Assembly: GCA_964601225.1 (NCBI GenBank)
Contig: CAZRMM010000005.1
Location: forward strand, 1 to 64,000
From: CAYRGC01 sp964601225
GTDB taxonomy: Bacteria; Patescibacteriota; Gracilibacteria; Peribacterales; Peribacteraceae
DNA length: 64,000 bases
Direction of reading: 5' to 3'
The first letter of the stretch is position 1. Each line of letters begins with the position of its first letter. Under the pieces are notes generated by a model. That model was not told where the DNA came from and made no database searches. It was given only the letters and a program-made list of their open reading frames with translations. The translations under genes and the position numbers were made by a program. Of the stretch, positions 53,998 through 61,711 are shown one piece after another.

Positions 53998-54026
53998 ATT
54001 CTACGATAATGTTTTAGACAATGCAA
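53998..54026 (-). promoter_or_regulatory. Promoter of the DUF11-like gene
   Basis: Minus strand: -35 TTGCAT (54021-54026), 17-nt spacer, -10 TAGAAT (53998-54003), 30 nt before ATG 53967. Confidence 0.6.
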
Positions 54027-54037
54027 ATGGTATTTAG

Positions 54038-54847
54038 TCAATTTTTGGCTGCAATATTAAGAGCGAAGTGCCCTTCCAGAAGCCGAAACTCCATTCCCTC
54101 CATCCAAAACGTCTGTGTGAAGAGATCGTAGCGTCCCGGCACGGGCAACGTGACGTCGTATCGTGCCCCTTTTCCGTCGCGATCCGTGTACATGTGGCCA
54201 TGGATGAAGAACGCACGATCGGCGCTTGCGAGGCCGAAAAGAATGGGGTCATGCGGGGGAAGATCAACGAGGTTTCCCCGAGCATCCGTCACGGCGAAGC
54301 GGAGCGTGAGAGGCGCGCCTGCAACGAGGGGGTCGTGAGACATCGTGAGCGTATAGCCGCTCCCCGATACCGCGGCACCGGGCGTCGGAGGTACGGTTGC
54401 CGCGAATGTGTCACCGGTCACGGGGAAGTCTTGCCAGGCAATGAGCGAAGCGTGTTCCCCGTGAGGGTCTTCAAGGCTATCGTCGTCCACTTCGATCCAT
54501 ACTCTGTACGTCCCGGGTCGCGTGAAAGTTTGTACGAGTTCGGCGGATCCGTCCGCCTGATAGTGAAAATTCACCGTATGAAGCATGTCTTGGTTGTCCT
54601 CGCTCAGGAGCACCGCGTGCAACGACCGGTTTTCCTTCGTCATGTCGACCGGCTTCCCATTTTTGTACGGACGGATCGTCAATGTCGCGGGAGAGCCCGT
54701 GACGATCGTTTCCCTGATTTCCAGCCGAAGATCGTAGTCGGAATTCCGCACGAGAGTCGTCATGAAAGCCGAAGAGCTCGCGCGCCACATCCCGTAACCG
54801 ATTGCCGCAAGAAGAAGGAGGCCGGCAACAAGGGGGATTTTCTTCAT
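54038..54847 (-). CDS. FixH/YtkA-like membrane-anchored protein (paralogue 2)
   Basis: 269 residues from ATG 54847, overlapping the upstream stop (ATGA). N-terminal transmembrane anchor instead of a lipobox, then two Ig-like domains with the same key blocks as paralogue 1 (GTYRVWIEVDD; GEHASLIAW; a second TLRFAVTDARGNLVDLPPHDP). Two His-rich spots (HGHMYTD; PHGEH) could bind metal. Translationally coupled to the polyhistidine membrane protein, which suggests a complex. Confidence 0.78.
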   Translation of the reverse strand: MKKIPLVAGLLLLAAIGYGMWRASSSAFMTTLVRNSDYDLRLEIRETIVTGSPATLTIRPYKNGKPVDMTKENRSLHAVLLSEDNQDMLHTVNFHYQADGSAELVQTFTRPGTYRVWIEVDDDSLEDPHGEHASLIAWQDFPVTGDTFAATVPPTPGAAVSGSGYTLTMSHDPLVAGAPLTLRFAVTDARGNLVDLPPHDPILFGLASADRAFFIHGHMYTDRDGKGARYDVTLPVPGRYDLFTQTFWMEGMEFRLLEGHFALNIAAKN

Positions 54848-55515
54848 GGCGACGAGTGTTTTCTTGCAAGAAGTCGTCTTTGTCCCGCTCCAAACCACGA
54901 GAGCAGGTGACGGTGTATGCCGTACCAGACGTAGACCGTGAGCGGCAGAACGAGCGCGAAGAAATTGAGCCAGAAGTGATACGCGAGACGGTTGACGTTG
55001 AAGTTTCCGTCCACGATGCCGCTGCAGACCTCGCAGAGGCCTTGCACATGCTGCATGATACGGTACGTATGTTCGACGAGGTGCCAGCTTTCCATTGCCA
55101 GAAATACGGTCATGACGCCTGCCGCACCCGCGCCGATTGATGCCCCCGTCTTTGTGATGCTTTTCAGGAGCGAGTTGAAGACCAATGAGACGCCAATCAT
55201 GTATCCGAGATTAAAGAAGAAGTGATTCCATTCTTCATCCAGAAACCAAACGAAACCGTGCGCTTCTTCGGAGGTGAACCCCAAGAATTGGAACTGGTAC
55301 ATCTGCGTCACGTGTTCCGCCTGATGGAAGAACTGGTAGACGAGGAGAGCGCTAAAAAGCGGCACGATACCCTTCGGCAGTCGCCCAAGGGTCGGCCGGG
55401 CAAACATGCGTTTCGATACGAGGATCAGCAATGCCGTCGCGATTCCGACCGATATCACATAGAGCAGGGCGAAGAGCCAAAACCCCCGATCGGCAAGCAG
55501 GTATGCTGGAAACAT
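54844..55515 (-). CDS. Polyhistidine membrane protein with two HxxEH motifs
   Basis: 223 residues, about five to six membrane helices. Paired motifs H64-QAE-H68 and H145-LVE-H149 lie in or at the ends of helices, with further H98 (EEWNH), H156, H180 and a CEVC pair (C161, C164). That pattern suits a buried metal site of the kind seen in membrane di-iron or copper proteins. I do not recognise the family. It has a good promoter 7 nt upstream and is translationally coupled to the FixH-like gene at 54038-54847. Confidence 0.7.
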   Translation of the reverse strand: MFPAYLLADRGFWLFALLYVISVGIATALLILVSKRMFARPTLGRLPKGIVPLFSALLVYQFFHQAEHVTQMYQFQFLGFTSEEAHGFVWFLDEEWNHFFFNLGYMIGVSLVFNSLLKSITKTGASIGAGAAGVMTVFLAMESWHLVEHTYRIMQHVQGLCEVCSGIVDGNFNVNRLAYHFWLNFFALVLPLTVYVWYGIHRHLLSWFGAGQRRLLARKHSSP

Positions 55516-55522
55516 TATTTCA

Positions 55523-55550
55523 ATTTTATAACATTTTTTTAAAATGTCAA
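55523..55550 (-). promoter_or_regulatory. Promoter of the HxxEH-FixH-like operon
   Basis: Minus strand: consensus -35 TTGACA (55545-55550), 16-nt spacer, -10 TAAAAT (55523-55528). The ATG at 55515 is 7 nt away: predicted leaderless. Confidence 0.7.
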
Positions 55551-55554
55551 ATTG

Positions 55555-56078
55555 CTACTTTTCCTCTTTCCCAAGAGCTTTTCCCTTTCGTAATCCTACG
55601 CTGATACCGATGGCTATCCCTAATCCGAACCAAATGGGTGAGAAGCCGACGGGGATCGCGACGGCCGGGGTGGGTGTGACTACGGGCGCGTGTACCTGCA
55701 CCCAGTAGTCTTCGGGTTCATAGGTGGCGGGGTCTCCCGGAACACGGAACGTCGCGGCGAGCTCGTAGAGTCCGGGATCGGGATACGTAACATCGAGCTG
55801 GAGGAGGCCGCCGGTGGCAACGAGGTTTCGAATCGGTGAATCACCGTTTCGTCCTTTCTGATTTCCACGGTGAAGATCGATGCTTTCGGAATGAGAGTGT
55901 TCGTCTCCACGTCGGAGAGCGAAAGAACATTCTGTTGCCGCTTCCCCGCATCGGGAGCCAGCGGCGCACTGCTCAGGTTGAGGACATACTTTCCTTCGAC
56001 GATTTTTTGCATCGTTCCATGCGCCGACAGCGCAGAGGGAATCAGGAGAAGAGAGCAGGCGAGGAGGATTCGTCGCAT
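55555..56078 (-). pseudogene. YtkA/FixH-like secreted protein, disrupted by a one-base frameshift
   Basis: Frame 1 from ATG 56078 encodes a signal peptide (MRRILLACSLLLIPSALSAHG) and the first half of a beta-domain (up to TVIHRFETS). The continuation (VATGGLLQLDVTYPDPGLYELAATF, a YtkA-like domain, then PTPAVAIPVGFSPIWFGLGIAIGISVG as a C-terminal anchor) is in frame 2. One missing base near 55821/55822 (ACCTCG-TTGCC instead of ACCTCGGTTGCC) restores a single 174-residue protein. No long homopolymer is present, so assembly error or a real null allele are both possible. The ORFs in either single frame end in unconserved sequence. Confidence 0.6.
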
Positions 56079-56113
56079 GGCTCAAGGATAGCGCAAAACA
56101 TCGCGCGATTTTC

Positions 56114-56137
56114 AAAAAAGGGCCGCCGGCCCTTTTT
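56114..56137 (-). terminator. Intrinsic terminator of the DUF305 gene
   Basis: 10-bp stem AAAAAGGGCC/GGCCCTTTTT with a short loop, immediately downstream of the DUF305 stop on the minus strand. Confidence 0.8.
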
Positions 56138-56155
56138 CGCTTTTTGTACGGAGAA

Positions 56156-56719
56156 TCACTTGGCGTATCCCCAGTCTTTCATCCACTGATTCATCTGGTC
56201 GATCTCGCGCTGCTGGGCGGAGAGGATGTCTTTGGCCATGGCCTTGATCTCGTCGTGTTTCGCGGAATCCTCGGCAAGCTTTGCCATATCGATCGCCCCC
56301 TGGTGGTGCGGCACCATCAGTTCCAGGAATGCTTTATCGAAGTCGTCGCCTGCCTTGCCCTCGAGCGTTGCGGTCATATCGTCCATCGACATGCCCATGC
56401 CGTCCTCATCGTCGCCCATCATCATGCGGTGCATCGTCTCGGCATCGTCCATCATGCCCGGCTTGTATTCCTTCATTTCACGCATCATTTTGACGCGATT
56501 CTGCATCATGTTCTTTCCGAAGCCGTGATAGGAAGCCGTTCCGAGTACGGAGATCCCGCACGCGACTAATCCGCCGATCGCAAGGGCCAGGCCCCAGTTC
56601 TTCAGTTGCGCCGCATGAAGGGTCTTGATTGCCCATACGAGCAGCAACACGATGCCGACGCTGAATGCGAGAAAGCCCAATGCGTGGAGCGGGCCGAAAA
56701 GATTGAAAGCCGGGAACAT
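56156..56719 (-). CDS. DUF305-family Met-rich membrane protein
   Basis: 187 residues. Two N-terminal membrane helices (about 8-31 and 42-62), a Met-rich stretch (71-115: MMQNRVKMMREMK, MHRMMMGDDEDGMGMSMDDM), and a DUF305 domain with FLELMVPHHQGAIDMAK (H138, H139) and later HDEIKAMAKDILSAQQREIDQM. Such Met/His features bind Cu(I) or Ag(I) and members sit beside copper ATPases. It is encoded 25 nt downstream of copA on the same strand, so the two are probably co-transcribed. Confidence 0.88.
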   Translation of the reverse strand: MFPAFNLFGPLHALGFLAFSVGIVLLLVWAIKTLHAAQLKNWGLALAIGGLVACGISVLGTASYHGFGKNMMQNRVKMMREMKEYKPGMMDDAETMHRMMMGDDEDGMGMSMDDMTATLEGKAGDDFDKAFLELMVPHHQGAIDMAKLAEDSAKHDEIKAMAKDILSAQQREIDQMNQWMKDWGYAK

Positions 56720-56743
56720 AGAATGATGGGGAAGGGAGGTGAA

Positions 56744-59074
56744 TTATACGCTCATCTTCGTGAAAACGAGGAAGAGCGTCGCAAAAAAGAACAGCATGAG
56801 TATTGGTGCCGCGTGCGAAAGCGCATCTCTCTTTCCCGGGCGATACCGCCTGAGAAGGAGGGAGTTCGTCACGACGGATACGGAACTGAAGGCCATGGCG
56901 AGCCCCGCGAATTCGGGACGAAGTACGAGCCCCAGAGGCGAGAAGACCCGGGCGGCGATCGGGATGCCGACGACGTTGTATACGAGGGCGAAGAACAAAT
57001 TTTCCCGTATCTTCCGTACGGTCGCACGGCTGAGTTCGATGGCATGCGCGACATCGCGGGGATCGTTCTTGACGAGGACGATGCCTCCCGCCTCGATCGC
57101 GATGTCGGTGCCGCTGCCCATGGCAATTCCGAGATCCGCCCGCGCGAGAGCCGGGCTGTCGTTAATGCCATCGCCGACCATGGCGACTGCCTTGCCGGCT
57201 TTTTGCAGAGCATGCACTTCTTCCGCCTTCCGTTCGGGGAGCACTTCCGCGAGAACGTGCGAGATGCCGAGTGCGCGGCCGACGGCGTTTGCCGTCCTTG
57301 CATTGTCGCCGCTCATGAGATACGTCTCGATGCCCATGCTTTGCAGGCGGTCAACCGCCTGCCTCGAGGAATCCTTCACGATATCGGACACGGCGATGAT
57401 GCCAATCACGACCGAATCGCTTGCCAGGATCATGGCCGTCTTACCGGCTTCTTCCAGGGCGATGAGCGCGCGGTCCACGGCACTGGGAATCCCGATTTCC
57501 TTGAGGGCAAGGAGCGATCGATTCCCCAATACGAAACGCTTTCCTTCCATTGTCGCTTCAACTCCCTTCCCGGGAATCGCCGTGAAAGCGCTCGTATCCG
57601 TCGGCGCGATTCCTTCGCGGGCGGCCCGTGCGACGATGCATTCGGCGAGGGGGTGCTCGGAATTCTTTTCGATCGCCGCGGCGATCCGAAGTAACTCGTT
57701 CTCGCTTCCCGAGAGAGCGATCACATCGGTCACCGCGGGTTTTCCGCGGGTCAGCGTTCCGGTCTTGTCGAAGACGACGGTATTGATGCCAGTCGCTTTC
57801 TGTAGAGGTTCGCCTCCGCGTATGAGGATGCCCGATTCGGCGCCTTTTCCCGTCGCGACCATAATGGCCGTGGGGGTCGCAAGGCCGAGCGCGCACGGGC
57901 AGGCGATGACGAGTACCGATACTCCGGCAAGCATCGAGAACGGAAGGGTTGCCCCGAGCGCCAGCCAGCCTACCGTCGTGATCACGGCGATAATCATCAC
58001 CGCGGGTACGAACCATGCCGCCACCCGATCGGCAAAATCCTGGATCGGCGCCTTCGATCCCTGCGCTTCTTCGACGAAGGCGACGATGCGCGCCAGCGCC
58101 GTATCCGCACCCACGTGTTCGGCGCGGAATTCGAAACTTCCGTGTCCGTTCACGGTGGAGCCGAAGACGCGGTCCCCCTCCCGTTTTGTCACCGGCAAGC
58201 TTTCACCGGTCAACATGGATTGGTCAACGGCGCTCTCGCCTTTTATGACAATGCCGTCCACGGGGACCTTTTCGCCCGGGCGGACCACCACGACGTCTCC
58301 CGAGCGAACTTCTTCAAGGGGAATATCGACGGCGACTCCGTTCCGCATCACTCTTGCGGTTTTCGCCTGCAATGCCATGAGTTTTTGGATCGCGTCGGAC
58401 GTTTTGCCTTTTGCTTTCGCTTCCAGCCATTTTCCCAACAGGACGAAAGTGATGAGCAGCGCCGACACTTCGAAATAGAGGTCGCCGATTTCTCCGAGAA
58501 CGGTGCCGTTGCTCGCGACGAATTCCGCGAATCGCGCGACACTGTAGAGATACGCCGTGAAGGTGCCGATGGCCACGAGGCTGTCCATGCCGAATGTTCC
58601 CATCCGGAGGCTGGACCAAAAACCTCGAAGAAAACCCGATCCCAGCCAGAACTGTACCGGTGTCGCGAGCGCGAAGGAGATCGCACCCATGAACGGCATG
58701 AGGGTCGCGGTTACCGCGGAATCCGGGAGGAAGGAGAGAATCATGAGGGGCACCAATGGGGCGCTCAACGTTGCGGATATGAGGAAACGACGTCGGTACT
58801 CGACAATCTCTTTTTCCCGTTGCTCACGGTCGAGCTCTGCTCCGTGCCGGTCATGCTCTCGGCGAATTTCCGCGTCGTATCCGGCATCTCGGACGGCTTG
58901 TACGAATGTCTTTTCGTTCGCGATCGCGGGGTTGAACAGTATTCGCGCCTTGGATGCGGCAAGATTCACGTTCGCTTTTTCCACTCCGGGTACGCTTTCG
59001 AGTTTTTTCGTGACGCGCGCGGCGCAGCTCGCACAATGCATTCCGGTGATCGAGAGGGTGCAGGAGGCTGCCAT
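56744..59074 (-). CDS. copA: Copper-translocating P1B-type ATPase
   Basis: 776 residues from ATG 59074, 4 nt after the csoR stop. N-terminal heavy-metal-binding domain with C14-x2-C17 (GMHCASC); eight membrane helices; transport motif CPC at 392-394 (VIACPCALG); phosphorylation site DKTGT at 436-440; TGES in the actuator; HP motif in SEHPLAE; GDGINDSPALA in the ATP domain. The CPC motif indicates Cu(I)/Ag(I) specificity. Exports copper from the cytoplasm, induced through the CsoR repressor. The longer reading back to 59233 overlaps csoR and is rejected. Confidence 0.96.
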   Translation of the reverse strand: MAASCTLSITGMHCASCAARVTKKLESVPGVEKANVNLAASKARILFNPAIANEKTFVQAVRDAGYDAEIRREHDRHGAELDREQREKEIVEYRRRFLISATLSAPLVPLMILSFLPDSAVTATLMPFMGAISFALATPVQFWLGSGFLRGFWSSLRMGTFGMDSLVAIGTFTAYLYSVARFAEFVASNGTVLGEIGDLYFEVSALLITFVLLGKWLEAKAKGKTSDAIQKLMALQAKTARVMRNGVAVDIPLEEVRSGDVVVVRPGEKVPVDGIVIKGESAVDQSMLTGESLPVTKREGDRVFGSTVNGHGSFEFRAEHVGADTALARIVAFVEEAQGSKAPIQDFADRVAAWFVPAVMIIAVITTVGWLALGATLPFSMLAGVSVLVIACPCALGLATPTAIMVATGKGAESGILIRGGEPLQKATGINTVVFDKTGTLTRGKPAVTDVIALSGSENELLRIAAAIEKNSEHPLAECIVARAAREGIAPTDTSAFTAIPGKGVEATMEGKRFVLGNRSLLALKEIGIPSAVDRALIALEEAGKTAMILASDSVVIGIIAVSDIVKDSSRQAVDRLQSMGIETYLMSGDNARTANAVGRALGISHVLAEVLPERKAEEVHALQKAGKAVAMVGDGINDSPALARADLGIAMGSGTDIAIEAGGIVLVKNDPRDVAHAIELSRATVRKIRENLFFALVYNVVGIPIAARVFSPLGLVLRPEFAGLAMAFSSVSVVTNSLLLRRYRPGKRDALSHAAPILMLFFFATLFLVFTKMSV

Positions 59075-59078
59075 GGTA

Positions 59079-59348
59079 TCAGCGACGGGAAAGACCGATG
59101 ACGCTGAGGACTTCGTCGATAAACGCCTCCTTATCCTCGGGCGAGGCGAGCTTCTTCGCGGCACAGGTATGCAGGTGACTCTCCAGTACCGCTGACTGTA
59201 TGTGCTTGAGATGTCCCTGCATCGCCAGAGCAAGCGCGAGGATGTCCGCGCAGTAGTCGTCCTGTTCCACTTGCGACCGCAATTTTTTCGTCAGTCCTTC
59301 GAGGCGCTTTACGGCGTCGAGCGTCTTTTGCTTTGCGTCGTTGCGCAT
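59079..59348 (-). CDS. csoR: Copper-sensing repressor CsoR
   Basis: 89 residues from ATG 59348. All-helical DUF156 protein with the Cu(I) site C33, H58 and C62, the same spacing as mycobacterial CsoR (C36-H61-C65). In the absence of copper it binds a G-rich operator; copper binding releases it and allows copA expression. First gene of the csoR-copA-DUF305 operon. A longer frame to 59387 crosses the operator and is not used. Confidence 0.92.
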   Translation of the reverse strand: MRNDAKQKTLDAVKRLEGLTKKLRSQVEQDDYCADILALALAMQGHLKHIQSAVLESHLHTCAAKKLASPEDKEAFIDEVLSVIGLSRR

Positions 59349-59359
59349 GAGAATCGGGG

Positions 59360-59376
59360 TAGGGGGTAGGGGTACC
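59360..59376 (-). promoter_or_regulatory. Candidate CsoR operator
   Basis: Runs of G flanked by TA on the plus strand (TAGGGGGTAGGGGTACC), resembling the G-tract operators of CsoR/RcnR proteins, 12 nt from the csoR ATG. A possible -10 (TACGGT) and -35 (TTGCAA) lie just upstream on the minus strand. Confidence 0.4.
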
Positions 59377-59467
59377 GTACGCCTCACGCGGTTTCTTGCA
59401 AAACGCGAAACGTGGAAAATGTGTCAGGATACGAATCGTCGCGTCGCCGCTCGTCTATACTTTTCGC

Positions 59468-60043
59468 ATGGTTCCCGATCTTCCGATCATCGCGTTCGAG
59501 AATGCCGAAGCGTTCGAGGCATGGTTGCGGGAGCACCATGAGTCATCCGCCGGACTGTGGATTCGTCTGTACAAAAAATCCTCCAAAAGGCCGTCGATCA
59601 CCTATGCGGAAGCACTCGATATCGCGCTGTGTTACGGATGGATCGACAGCCAGAAGCAGAGCGACGATGCCGATGCTTGGCTCCAGCGATTCACTCCGCG
59701 CAAGTCGAAGAGCGCCTGGTCGGCCATCAATGTCCGACACGTCGATCGTCTGATGAAAGAGGGGAGGATGATGCCTACGGGTCTCCGGCACGTCGAGGCG
59801 GCGAAGAAAGACGGCCGGTGGAAGAAGGCATACGCGCCGCAGAGCAAGGCGGAAGTGCCCGGGGACTTCCTGAGGGAACTGAAGAAGGACAAGAAGGCGT
59901 ACGCGTTTTTTTCCTCGCTCAACAAGGCGAATATCTATGCGATCGTGTATCGCCTGCACGGTGCGAAGAAGCCTGAGACGCGCGAGGCGCGGAAGAAGAA
60001 ATTCCTCGAGATGATGAAGAGAGGGGAGAAGTTCTATTCCTAG
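59468..60043 (+). CDS. YdeI/OmpD-associated family protein
   Basis: 191 residues from ATG 59468. Contains the family blocks ITYAEALDIALCYGWIDSQ (about 44-62) and FTPRKSKSAWSAINVRHVDRLMKEG, and a C-terminal basic helix (ETREARKKKFLEMMKRGEKF). The bacterial family is linked to bacteriocin or antimicrobial-peptide tolerance in some species; function otherwise unknown. -10 TATACT (59456-59461) is 6 nt before the ATG, so translation is probably leaderless. Divergent from csoR. Confidence 0.85.
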   Translation: MVPDLPIIAFENAEAFEAWLREHHESSAGLWIRLYKKSSKRPSITYAEALDIALCYGWIDSQKQSDDADAWLQRFTPRKSKSAWSAINVRHVDRLMKEGRMMPTGLRHVEAAKKDGRWKKAYAPQSKAEVPGDFLRELKKDKKAYAFFSSLNKANIYAIVYRLHGAKKPETREARKKKFLEMMKRGEKFYS

Positions 60044-60162
60044 GAGAAAACGTCATTCCGACGCCAAGATGGCAATGTCATATCTCTTAATCGCGTCTTA
60101 ACGGCTCGCTCCTATTCTGTGCATGCTTAAGCGATTCATTTCTTTTCTTTCCCCCACTGACC

Positions 60163-60774
60163 ATGAAGAAATCATTCACACTCGGCGCCATCGCAGGCAT
60201 TACCTCGTTCGCAATCGCGATTCCGATTCTCGCCCAGGTCTCCTCCGCGGCGAATACGTCTTCCGCCTCTTCCTCGGACAACGCCTTCTACGAGCGAGGA
60301 ATGCATCGACAGCCCGATCTACAGACGATGATCGATCGAGACACGGCGTTTCTCGCGAATGTCGACGCGATGATCGCTTCGCTCAAGACCGCCACGCAGA
60401 CGCGCTTGAACGCTCTCAATGCCGCAAAGGCCCTTACGGATGAGGCCGCACAGAGAGATGCGGTGAAAAAGGCCAACGACGATTTCCATTCCGCGATGCA
60501 GGCGTCCATGACGGCCCATCCCGAATGGAAGGGGGCCATGCCGTTCGGCGGACCCATGGGTCCCGGGAAGCATATGGGCATGATGGGCCGGCACAGCCGC
60601 GGCCCCGGCCCCGATGCTCTTGCGGAGAAGCTCGGCATGACGGCCGACGAACTCAAGGCAGCCCTCGATTCCGGCAAGACGATCCAGGACATTGCGAAGG
60701 AGAAAGGAATCGATCTTCCCGCGCCTCCGATGTGGAAGATGCGCGGAGAGGACGATACGTCCTCCGCACAGTAA
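60163..60774 (+). CDS. Secreted Met/His/Gly-rich protein
   Basis: 203 residues. Signal peptide (MKKSFTLGAIAGITSFAIAIPILAQ), a helical domain (about 45-115), a Gly/Met/His-rich stretch (about 124-150: GGPMGPGKHMGMMGRHSRG) and a C-terminal helical region (LAEKLGMTADELKAALDSGKTIQDIAKEKG). It superficially resembles periplasmic Spy/CpxP-like or metal-binding proteins, but no signature fixes the family. Met/His richness and proximity to the copper genes allow a metal-binding guess. A terminator follows. Confidence 0.7.
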   Translation: MKKSFTLGAIAGITSFAIAIPILAQVSSAANTSSASSSDNAFYERGMHRQPDLQTMIDRDTAFLANVDAMIASLKTATQTRLNALNAAKALTDEAAQRDAVKKANDDFHSAMQASMTAHPEWKGAMPFGGPMGPGKHMGMMGRHSRGPGPDALAEKLGMTADELKAALDSGKTIQDIAKEKGIDLPAPPMWKMRGEDDTSSAQ

Positions 60775-60796
60775 CCCGTTCGAGGGAAGAGAGAGA

Positions 60797-60824
60797 AAGA
60801 GGCCGTGCGAGCGGCCTCTTTTTT
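60797..60824 (+). terminator. Intrinsic terminator
   Basis: 9-bp stem AAGAGGCCG/CGGCCTCTT with a 6-nt loop, then TTTT. Confidence 0.85.
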
Positions 60825-60849
60825 CGGCGGTTTGGTTTACACTGAGAGG

Positions 60850-61698
60850 GTGTCATCCGGTTACGCGCTCATCGATGTCGGCAACGGTCTTCGCCTTGAA
60901 CAATGGGGGGCGTTTCGCCTGATTCGTCCCGATCCGACTGCCTCGTCCGCTCCGTTGTCGCCGATGCTGTGGAATGAGGTCGATGCGACGTATCTCGGAG
61001 AGAAGGGAAAAGGAGAATGGAGAAAAACGCGCGAGCTCCCCCCGGAGTGGCCGGTGGATTTCGGCGATGTGCGCATGCTTGTTCGGCTCGCGCCCTACAA
61101 GCACACCGGGGTTTTTCCCGAGCAAGAGAAGAATTGGACGTGGATGCGCGAGCGCGCGAAGGGCTCTGAGTCCGGCATTCTCAATCTTTTCGCTTACACC
61201 GGCGGCGCCACGATGGCTCTTGCGAAGGACGGCCACAAAGTGACGCACGTGGATGCCGCGAAGCCCACGATCGTGTGGGCCAAGGCCAATGCCGATCTCA
61301 ACGCTCTTGCGCCCGATGCCGTCCGCTGGATATGCGAGGACGCCCCCGTCTTCGCCGCGCGCGAACTGCGCCGCGGCAACCGGTACGACGGGATTGTCGT
61401 CGATCCGCCCGCCTTCGGTCACTCGCCGACGGGAAAGACATGGCGCGTGGAACGAGATCTTGCGCCGCTTCTGGAGCAGTGCGTCCAACTTCTCTCGGCG
61501 TCTCCCGTCTTCCTTGTTTTGAACGGTTACGCGAAGAACGACACGCCGGAGAATTTCCATCGTCTCCTCTCGGGTATTTTCCATGCAAAGCGCCCGGAGC
61601 TCCGATTCACGATCAAGTCCGAAGAACTGCTGCTGCGGACCCGGGACGGTCGGCCGCTCTCGACGGGGATCGTGGCGCGGGTCAGCTTTGGCAAATGA
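60850..61698 (+). CDS. Class I SAM-dependent methyltransferase (RlmI/RlmK-like)
   Basis: 282 residues, GTG start at 60850 preceded 6 nt upstream by -10 TACACT (60838-60843); an in-frame start at 60805 lies inside the preceding terminator and is rejected. SAM-binding motif I NLFAYTGGATMALA, motif II THVDAAKP, and the catalytic/substrate loop VVDPPAFG, as in 23S rRNA cytosine-5 methyltransferases of the RlmI/RlmK type. The N-terminal PUA domain of RlmI is absent, so the RNA target is uncertain. Confidence 0.85.
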   Translation: MSSGYALIDVGNGLRLEQWGAFRLIRPDPTASSAPLSPMLWNEVDATYLGEKGKGEWRKTRELPPEWPVDFGDVRMLVRLAPYKHTGVFPEQEKNWTWMRERAKGSESGILNLFAYTGGATMALAKDGHKVTHVDAAKPTIVWAKANADLNALAPDAVRWICEDAPVFAARELRRGNRYDGIVVDPPAFGHSPTGKTWRVERDLAPLLEQCVQLLSASPVFLVLNGYAKNDTPENFHRLLSGIFHAKRPELRFTIKSEELLLRTRDGRPLSTGIVARVSFGK

Positions 61699-61711
61699 GT
61701 ACTTTTTGTGT

